NCBI GenBank assembly: GCA_007118525.1
Contig: SKRK01000318.1
Location: 1-5,704, forward strand
Reading direction: 5' to 3'
DNA: 5,704 nucleotides
Source: Balneolaceae bacterium
GTDB taxonomy: Bacteria; Bacteroidota; Rhodothermia; Balneolales; Balneolaceae
Every line of letters starts with the position of its first letter. Within the stretch, counting starts at the first letter, position 1. The notes beneath the pieces are model-generated. The model saw only the letters and a list, made by a program, of their open reading frames with translations, was not told where the DNA came from and did not search any database. The translations under genes were made by a program, and so were the position numbers. Of this stretch, positions 1 through 5,704 are shown in pieces.

Positions 1-389
1 GTGAGAACACTAAACTCATCTTTTATCTTCTCAAGGTGCTTGGGGAAGAAATTCTTGATGAATTTATCCCCTTCTTTGGTTAAATGGATCAATACAGCAC
101 GGCGATCGCTTGGGTCTTTTTTTCTCTTTACATAACCACACTTTTCCAGGTTGTCTACAACCATAGTGATGTTACCGCCGCTTTTCAGAATTTTTTCTCC
201 AATCGACCTTTGGTTTAACGGGCCAAGGTGATACAGAGCTTCAAGAGTGCCAAACTGGCTAACGGTTAAATCTGCATCTGCCAAATGCCGGTTCAGCCTG
301 TTGTTGATCGACTCTGTAGCCCTCATTAGTTTAATGAATGCATTCAAAGTTAGTTTGTCAGACTCCGGACCTGAATAGTGTGTTCCCAT
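1..389 (-). CDS. MarR-family transcriptional regulator (3' end cut by window edge)
   Basis: This is a winged helix-turn-helix DNA-binding regulator, expected to act as a dimer on a nearby operator and to respond to a small ligand or to oxidation. The visible 129 residues begin MGTHYSGPESDKL. A dimerisation/N-terminal helical part spans about residues 11-40. The helix-turn-helix is around residues 60-85, with the recognition helix near SGGNITMVVDNLEK. The wing carries the family hallmark DPSDRRAVLIHLT (about 92-104). MarR proteins are usually 140-150 residues, so roughly 10-25 residues are missing beyond position 1. The ATG at 389 is the only reasonable start, because an in-frame stop lies a few codons upstream and no other start codon intervenes. 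No Shine-Dalgarno sequence is visible. The overall pattern recalls the MhqR-like branch of MarR, but that is a recollection, not an alignment. Its only visible cysteine is Cys84, just before the wing. The regulated gene is not identifiable here; it could lie beyond position 1. Confidence 0.88.
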   Translation of the reverse strand, partial: MGTHYSGPESDKLTLNAFIKLMRATESINNRLNRHLADADLTVSQFGTLEALYHLGPLNQRSIGEKILKSGGNITMVVDNLEKCGYVKRKKDPSDRRAVLIHLTKEGDKFIKNFFPKHLEKIKDEFSVL

Positions 390-415
390 AATGAGTGGTT
401 TAAGTAGAACCGGTT

Positions 416-446
416 AAAAAGCAGATCATAAAATCCAACCCGCTTT
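416..446 (-). terminator. Possible weak terminator after tyrS
   Basis: Read on the minus strand, AAAGCGG (446-440) can pair with CTGCTTT (424-418), giving a 7-bp stem with one G-U pair and a loop of about 15 bases. The 3' arm runs into a five-T stretch (420-416). The stem is short and the loop large, so termination would be inefficient at best. If real, it separates tyrS from the MarR gene; if not, the MarR gene may be the last member of the same transcript. Confidence 0.28.
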
Positions 447-452
447 AATTTA

Positions 453-1664
453 CTAAGACTTAAGTTTAGCGAATTTACGTTTACCAACTTTAAGAGCAAG
501 CTCCTGTCCTTTCTCAAACTTAATTTCAAAGTTTGGATCCTGAATCTTTTCCTCTTCAAGACTGATACCGCCCTGCTTCATCATTCTTTTAGTTTCACCG
601 TTGCTCGAGGTCAAATTTGCATCAGAGATTATATCCAAGAGCCGATGTGTTGACCCAGCTTCAAACTCAATTACGGGTGCGTCATCCGGAATATTCTTAT
701 TAATAACGGTTTGTTCAAAATGGTTTCTGGCATTTTTTGCAGCCTCTTTGCCATGATACATCCTCGTTAAGGTGAATGCCAGATCATGTTTGGTGTTCCG
801 GGGGTCCTTTTTAATTTTCTGTTTAATCAAATTCAGCTCATCAACAGGCACATCTGTCACTAATTCAAAGTATGAATAAATCAGGTCATCAGGTATAGAG
901 AGAACTTTACCATAGAGATCGTTTTCAGGTTCATCTATTCCAATGTAATTATCGTACGATTTACTCATCTTCATCGACCCATCCGTACCTGCCAATAAAG
1001 GCATCATCAGACAAATTTGCGGATCCTGCCCGTCACTTCTTTGAAGGTCTCGTCCTACCAGAAGGTTAAACTTTTGATCGGTACCGCCAAGCTCAACGTC
1101 AGATTTTAGATAGACAGAGTCCTGCCCCTGTGCAAGGGGGTAGAGGAATTCGTGCAGTGAGATCGTTTCGTTATTCTTGTAGCGCTTTGAAAAATCATCT
1201 CTCTCTATCATTCGGGCTACTGTCAGGTTCGACGACAGTTTTACAACATCCATAAAAGTCATTTCTCCGAGCCAATCGTTATTGTTTACAAGAGTTGTCT
1301 TCTCTTCATCCAATATCTTCCTGGCCTGCTCTATGTATGTTTGCGCATTCTCCTCAACCTCTTCAGGGGTTAACGGGGGCCGTGTTTTATTCTGGCCTGT
1401 TGGATCGCCAATCATTGCTGTAAAGCCTCCGATGATAAGAATTGCCTCATGGCCGAGATCCTGAAATTGACGAAGCTTTCTCAAAATAACGGAGTGGCCC
1501 AGGTGCAGATCTGGGCGTGTAGGGTCTACACCAAGCTTTATTCGAAGCGGTTTGTTGGCTTTGATCGACTTCTTCAGTTTGTCAATAAGCTCGTGTTCAG
1601 GCACTATTTCTACGGTGCCTCGCTTAATAACTGTTAACTGCTCTTCAACAGATGGAAAACTCAT
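453..1664 (-). CDS. tyrS: Tyrosyl-tRNA synthetase, type 2 (TyrS)
   Basis: This cytoplasmic class I aminoacyl-tRNA synthetase activates tyrosine with ATP and charges tRNA-Tyr. At 403 residues it is a normal full length. The Rossmann-fold catalytic domain carries the HIGH-type motif HLGH at residues 54-57 after GVDPTRPDL. The tyrosine-binding region is YPLAQGQDS at 175-183, followed by ELGGTDQKFN at 191-200. The second class I signature is KMSKS at 232-236; it is KMSKS rather than KFGKS/KFGKT, which places the enzyme in the type 2 (TyrZ-like) subfamily. The tail from about residue 340 to 403 (SSNGETKRMMKQGGI, then LKVGKRKFAKL) is an S4 RNA-binding domain. By homology with the Bacillus enzyme, Tyr175, Gln179 and Asp182 should contact the tyrosine substrate. 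Residue 181 is Gln where I would expect Tyr. The start ATG is 8 bases after the cvpA-like stop codon, so the two are probably cotranscribed. No tRNA-Tyr T-box or other leader element is seen upstream. Confidence 0.97.
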   Translation of the reverse strand: MSFPSVEEQLTVIKRGTVEIVPEHELIDKLKKSIKANKPLRIKLGVDPTRPDLHLGHSVILRKLRQFQDLGHEAILIIGGFTAMIGDPTGQNKTRPPLTPEEVEENAQTYIEQARKILDEEKTTLVNNNDWLGEMTFMDVVKLSSNLTVARMIERDDFSKRYKNNETISLHEFLYPLAQGQDSVYLKSDVELGGTDQKFNLLVGRDLQRSDGQDPQICLMMPLLAGTDGSMKMSKSYDNYIGIDEPENDLYGKVLSIPDDLIYSYFELVTDVPVDELNLIKQKIKKDPRNTKHDLAFTLTRMYHGKEAAKNARNHFEQTVINKNIPDDAPVIEFEAGSTHRLLDIISDANLTSSNGETKRMMKQGGISLEEEKIQDPNFEIKFEKGQELALKVGKRKFAKLKS

Positions 1665-1672
1665 GGTACTTT

Positions 1673-2224
1673 CTATTCAAAAATTGGGAGTGATTTAATT
1701 GGGTTATTCTCAGCAATCGCACCCTCGATTGTATCGATAAAATTCTCTGCCCCGGGATACACGGCTGCTACCATGTTAAAAACGGCCGGAGCCATGTAGA
1801 TCACTATAGGGTATGAAAACGATTCATTTCTGGAATCTTCACCGGGCATATTAAAGCCTGCCAGTAATAGCAGCACGGCACTTACAACGATTCCCGATTT
1901 TAGAGCTCCAAAAATAAGTCCGGCCAGCCTGTTTATAAAATTTATCTTTATCAGTTCAACAAACTTTTGAATCAGGTATGCGAGAAACTGCACGGTGGCA
2001 ACGGTAAAAATAAACAGGAAAATACCGGCAGCTATGGTGGCGTGATCAACATCGTTAAAGAGCGGCTTAAAAATAACTGAAACGGCATGCATATACTCGA
2101 ATGTGATAAACACAGCCAGAATGATACCGGCTATACTTAACACTTCATAGATAAATCCGCTCATAAATCCCTTCCAGGCAAAGTAGCCGATAGGGATGAG
2201 AATAAACAGATCGAGCAGGTTCAT
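1673..2224 (-). CDS. CvpA-family integral membrane protein
   Basis: This 183-residue protein matches the CvpA family, small inner-membrane proteins named for colicin V production in Escherichia coli; the biochemical function is not settled. Four hydrophobic segments are visible, at about residues 3-20, 25-44, 62-86 and 101-124. The stretch NRLAGLIFGALKSGI (98-112) is the most typical part of the family: an Arg/Gly-rich entry into the last membrane helix. The N-terminus (NLLDLFILIPIGYFAWKGF, then SGF) also fits, with its early Asp and Gly residues. The last 60 residues are less hydrophobic and end in ENNPIKSLPIFE; no catalytic motif is apparent. The gene lies 5 bases after the yqeY stop and 8 bases before tyrS, so it sits inside a tight operon with translation-related genes. 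The ATG has no clear ribosome binding site, and translational coupling to yqeY is plausible. The family call is solid; the cellular role is open. Confidence 0.85.
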   Translation of the reverse strand: MNLLDLFILIPIGYFAWKGFMSGFIYEVLSIAGIILAVFITFEYMHAVSVIFKPLFNDVDHATIAAGIFLFIFTVATVQFLAYLIQKFVELIKINFINRLAGLIFGALKSGIVVSAVLLLLAGFNMPGEDSRNESFSYPIVIYMAPAVFNMVAAVYPGAENFIDTIEGAIAENNPIKSLPIFE

Positions 2225-2229
2225 TTAGT

Positions 2230-2688
2230 TTAGCTGGAGAGTTCTTCTTTAACCACCCGGCTCACAACAGAGCCGTCGGCCTTTCCTTTCAAATTGTTCA
2301 TCATAACACCCATCACTTTTCCCATATCGGCCATACCTGATGCGCCTGAACTCTCAATTTCTTTCTTTACTTCAGTGCGGATCTCCTCTTCACTCATCAT
2401 TTTGGGAAGATAGGTTTCAATAATTGTCAGCTCTTCTTTCTCCTTGTCTGCCAGGTCTTGCCTTTCTCCTTTTTCAAACTGATCGATGGATTCCTTGCGT
2501 TGTTTAGCCGCTTTCATCAGCACCTCAACTACCTGTTCGTCGGTAATGGTTGCTTCGCCGCCACTGCGTTCACTGATCTCTTTTTCCAGAATTTTTGATT
2601 TTAGCGACCTAAGTACTCTCAACCGGTCCGCTTCTCTGGCTTTCATAGCCTCTTTTAAATCATTTAGTATGGAATCTTTGATACTCAT
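2230..2688 (-). CDS. yqeY: GatB/YqeY domain protein
   Basis: This 152-residue soluble protein belongs to the YqeY family, which corresponds to the C-terminal tRNA-interacting tail of GatB, the amidotransferase subunit that converts Glu-tRNA-Gln or Asp-tRNA-Asn. Standalone YqeY proteins have no firmly assigned reaction. Family landmarks are the N-terminal helix with LNDLKEAMKAREADRLRVLR (8-27), YLPKMMSEEEI (93-103), and the terminal helical region DMGKVMGVMM (121-130) with KGKADGSVVSRVVKEEL (134-150). The protein is strongly charged and helical throughout. I chose the ATG at 2688. The reading frame is open further upstream to a TTG at 2781, but those extra 31 codons would be read through the stem and T-tract of the terminator and give an unfamilial sequence (HPNGWNLFFFLHF). 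From 2688 the length matches the family (about 150). It is the first gene of the yqeY-cvpA-tyrS cluster; no convincing promoter was found in 2689-2749. Confidence 0.93.
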   Translation of the reverse strand: MSIKDSILNDLKEAMKAREADRLRVLRSLKSKILEKEISERSGGEATITDEQVVEVLMKAAKQRKESIDQFEKGERQDLADKEKEELTIIETYLPKMMSEEEIRTEVKKEIESSGASGMADMGKVMGVMMNNLKGKADGSVVSRVVKEELSS

Positions 2689-2749
2689 TATAGTCTGTTC
2701 TATTTGATTAGGATAAATTGAACAATCGGTTCGTGTACAGAAATGTAAG

Positions 2750-2786
2750 AAAAAAAAAAGGTTCCATCCGTTTGGATGCAACCTTT
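2750..2786 (-). terminator. Strong intrinsic terminator of the rpmB-rpmG-DUF4295 operon
   Basis: On the minus strand, AAAGGTTGCATCC (2786-2774) pairs with GGATGGAACCTTT (2769-2757), giving 12 pairs out of 13 with one central G-G mismatch and a 4-base loop (AAAC). The 3' arm continues into an unbroken T-tract of 10 (2759-2750). It starts 20 bases after the DUF4295 stop codon. On the plus strand no T-tract follows the hairpin, so it should act in the minus direction only. Confidence 0.93.
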
Positions 2787-2806
2787 ATCTTCAAACAGCT
2801 TTAAAG

Positions 2807-2977
2807 CTATTTTTTATTTCTTTGGATAAATTCACTTACGCTATCCTGGTCCATCATCGTCTCCTTGTAAGAGTATTTGCCTCTTTCATTTTTAGTGGAG
2901 ATGATTACTTTCGCCATTTTACGCTGGGCTTGCTTCAGTGCCTGGGCTTCTTCGCCAAATGCTTGTCTTTTAGCCAT
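2807..2977 (-). CDS. DUF4295 small basic protein, probable 50S ribosomal protein (bL38-like)
   Basis: This 56-residue, lysine/arginine-rich protein begins MAKRQAFGEEAQAL and ends DSVSEFIQRNKK. The core, MAKVIISTKNERGKYSYKE (21-39) followed by MMDQDSVSEF, matches the DUF4295 family found next to rpmB and rpmG in Bacteroidota. From memory, a protein of this kind was seen in a Flavobacterium ribosome structure and named bL38; I am not certain that the family assignment is identical. The gene begins 9 bases after the rpmG stop and is followed by a strong terminator, so it is the last member of the ribosomal operon, which supports a ribosomal role. Compared with remembered Bacteroidota sequences, its N-terminal part is richer in Ala/Gln/Glu (residues 5-18). 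No strong Shine-Dalgarno sequence precedes the ATG. In many Bacteroidota ftsY follows this gene; here the operon ends instead. Confidence 0.85.
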   Translation of the reverse strand: MAKRQAFGEEAQALKQAQRKMAKVIISTKNERGKYSYKETMMDQDSVSEFIQRNKK

Positions 2978-2986
2978 AATTAATCT

Positions 2987-3151
2987 CTATTTAATTTCTT
3001 TATGAACGGTATGCTTTCGGAGTACCGGATTGTACTTCTTCAACTCAACACGATCTGTAGTATTTCTTCGATTTTTCATCGTTACATACCGCGAGCTGCC
3101 CGGCTTCTCTGTGCATTCTAAAATTACCTGTATGCGATTACCTTTAGCCAT
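2987..3151 (-). CDS. rpmG: 50S ribosomal protein L33 (bL33), zinc-free form
   Basis: This 54-residue large-subunit ribosomal protein sits near the tRNA exit site of the 50S particle. It reads [15 protein letters not shown], then [15 protein letters not shown], then [20 protein letters not shown], ending [16 protein letters not shown] and the VELKKYNP...HTVHKEIK tail are characteristic of bL33 from Bacteroidota-like bacteria. Only one cysteine (Cys13) is present, so the four-cysteine zinc site of C+ paralogues is absent. The start ATG lies 4 bases after the rpmB stop. The sequence AGAGGT at the end of rpmB, 9 bases before this ATG, is the best Shine-Dalgarno-like match in the window. The short spacing suggests translational coupling to rpmB. 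Confidence 0.96.
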   Translation of the reverse strand: MAKGNRIQVILECTEKPGSSRYVTMKNRRNTTDRVELKKYNPVLRKHTVHKEIK

Positions 3152-3155
3152 TGAT

Positions 3156-3401
3156 CTATACCTCTTTTAAAAGTGTTCCTTTTTTTCTGGCTTCTTTCAG
3201 AACAGCAGAAATACCTTTCTTATTAATTGTGCGCAGTGTCTTGGCGTTAACCTTTAGAGTTACCCACCGATCCTCTTCTGGAATAAAAAAGCGTCGCTTC
3301 TGAAGATTTAAATGAAACAGATGCTTGGATTTATTATTCGCTTTGGATGAGCGATAACCATTCAGCGCCCCTTTTCCAGTAATATCGTCTTTACGTGACA
3401 T
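3156..3401 (-). CDS. rpmB: 50S ribosomal protein L28 (bL28), zinc-free form
   Basis: This 81-residue large-subunit ribosomal protein is first in the rpmB-rpmG-DUF4295 operon. Family landmarks are the start [16 protein letters not shown], then [20 protein letters not shown] (19-38), [20 protein letters not shown] (39-58) and [17 protein letters not shown] (59-75). There is no cysteine at all: the position that is often Cys near residue 5 is Asp here, so no zinc is bound. The ATG at 3401 is about 30 bases downstream of the transcription start predicted from the upstream promoter. Only a weak AGG seven bases before the ATG resembles a ribosome binding site. Confidence 0.97.
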   Translation of the reverse strand: MSRKDDITGKGALNGYRSSKANNKSKHLFHLNLQKRRFFIPEEDRWVTLKVNAKTLRTINKKGISAVLKEARKKGTLLKEV

Positions 3402-3437
3402 GATTCAACCTGTTAAAACTGATTTTTTGATAGACAC

Positions 3438-3468
3438 CAAAATTACCGTTTTATCGATTTAAATTCAA
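3438..3468 (-). promoter_or_regulatory. Bacteroidota-type promoter for rpmB-rpmG-DUF4295
   Basis: On the minus strand, TTG (3468-3466) is followed by a 20-base spacer and TAATTTTG (3445-3438). This is an exact match to the -7 consensus TAnnTTTG of the Bacteroidota housekeeping sigma factor, with a -33 TTG at an accepted spacing. Transcription would be expected to start around 3431-3434, giving a leader of roughly 30 bases before the rpmB ATG. The site lies in the correct place and orientation; activity is inferred. Confidence 0.72.
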
Positions 3469-3598
3469 TCCTTTTTTCTTAAATGAATTCAACCCGTTTT
3501 TTCAGACCGAAAAACCCCTTCAGACGCCTTATCTGCAAAAGCCAAAATCCCCCTGCATTCGCTATCTGCTGATGCGTGAATAAAAACCATACCTTTTT

Positions 3599-3628
3599 TT
3601 GATTTTGCTCATTTAAGCGCTATTTTAC
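3599..3628 (+). promoter_or_regulatory. Candidate gyrB promoter
   Basis: TTGATT (3599-3604) and TATTTT (3621-3626) are spaced 16 bases apart; each matches the sigma-70 consensus at 4 of 6 positions. Read as a Bacteroidota promoter, TTG-N19-TATTTTAC has correct spacing but matches only TA and two of the four TTTG positions. Transcription would start near 3633, about 38 bases upstream of the gyrB ATG. It is the best candidate in the 269-base divergent region but a weak match, and other TA-rich stretches (3642-3657) could serve instead. Confidence 0.35.
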
Positions 3629-3637
3629 GGCGCCTAA

Positions 3638-5611
<1,974 letters not shown>

Positions 5612-5689
5612 AGTGAGAATAGAAAAGCTAAGTAAATAATATCATCGGTTCAGAAATACCTTTTTACAGCTTATTTCATTCTTAATCAC

Positions 5690-5704
5690 ATGACTCAAGA
5701 CTCA
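5690..5704 (+). CDS. Possible start of a gene downstream of gyrB (cut by window edge)
   Basis: An ATG at 5690 opens a frame reading MTQDS before the window ends. It lies 78 bases after the gyrB stop on the same strand, with no T-tract terminator in between, so a cotranscribed gene is possible. Five codons cannot identify a product. gyrA is one conceivable neighbour, but nothing here shows it. Confidence 0.25.

Noticed and set aside
350..559. 69-residue minus-strand open frame rich in Lys/Arg/Leu
   Set aside because: It overlaps the 3' end of tyrS and the start of the MarR gene in another frame; composition is a by-product of the S4-domain coding sequence.
1282..1637. Two plus-strand open frames of about 60 residues opposite tyrS
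   Set aside because: Antisense shadows of the conserved catalytic domain of tyrS.
2689..2749. Promoter for yqeY (TTGTTC-N17-TAGAAC)
   Set aside because: Only 3 of 6 and 4 of 6 consensus bases, no TAnnTTTG element, and the predicted start would leave almost no leader; too weak to list as a feature.
3529..3537. TTATCTGCA as a DnaA box near gyrB
   Set aside because: Two mismatches from TTATCCACA, single copy, and no AT-rich unwinding element or dnaA/dnaN neighbour; not evidence of an origin.
3590..3597. TACCTTTT as a -7 element for gyrB
   Set aside because: Five of six consensus positions match, but no TTG lies 17-23 bases upstream. The 10-mer ATACCTTTTT also recurs near 5657, which looks like coincidence.

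Overview
The window is an ordinary housekeeping stretch of a bacterial chromosome of moderate GC content, probably from the Bacteroidota/Balneolota side of the FCB group. Three things point there: a DUF4295-type small protein directly after rpmB and rpmG, a promoter upstream of rpmB that fits the Bacteroidota consensus TTG-N20-TAnnTTTG, and start codons that mostly lack a Shine-Dalgarno sequence. Balneolota is a guess from overall protein flavour; no 16S rRNA or other decisive marker is present.

Layout. Everything from position 1 to 3401 is on the minus strand; everything from 3671 to the end is on the plus strand. Reading the minus strand in its own direction from the divergent intergenic region (3402-3670): rpmB (bL28), rpmG (bL33) and a DUF4295 protein (probable large-subunit ribosomal protein) form a tight operon that ends in a strong intrinsic terminator (2750-2786). 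A second tight cluster follows: a YqeY/GatB-like protein, a CvpA-family membrane protein and tyrS (type 2 tyrosyl-tRNA synthetase), separated by only 5 and 8 bases. After a 63-base gap comes a MarR-family regulator whose C-terminus is cut by the window edge. In the other direction, gyrB is complete, and a possible start codon of a following gene lies 78 bases downstream, at the window end.

How it fits together: the window is devoted to core information processing. It holds ribosomal large-subunit proteins, tRNA charging with tyrosine, a protein resembling the tRNA-binding tail of GatB, and DNA supercoiling. The rpmB operon and gyrB are fired divergently from a shared 269-base region.

No tRNA, rRNA, CRISPR array, transposase, phage gene or defence gene was recognised. 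I found no evidence for a novel multi-gene system. The points worth a second look are small: the promoter match, the DUF4295 gene, the terminator that fixes the yqeY start, an active-site-proximal substitution in TyrS, and unexplained short motifs in the intergenic regions.
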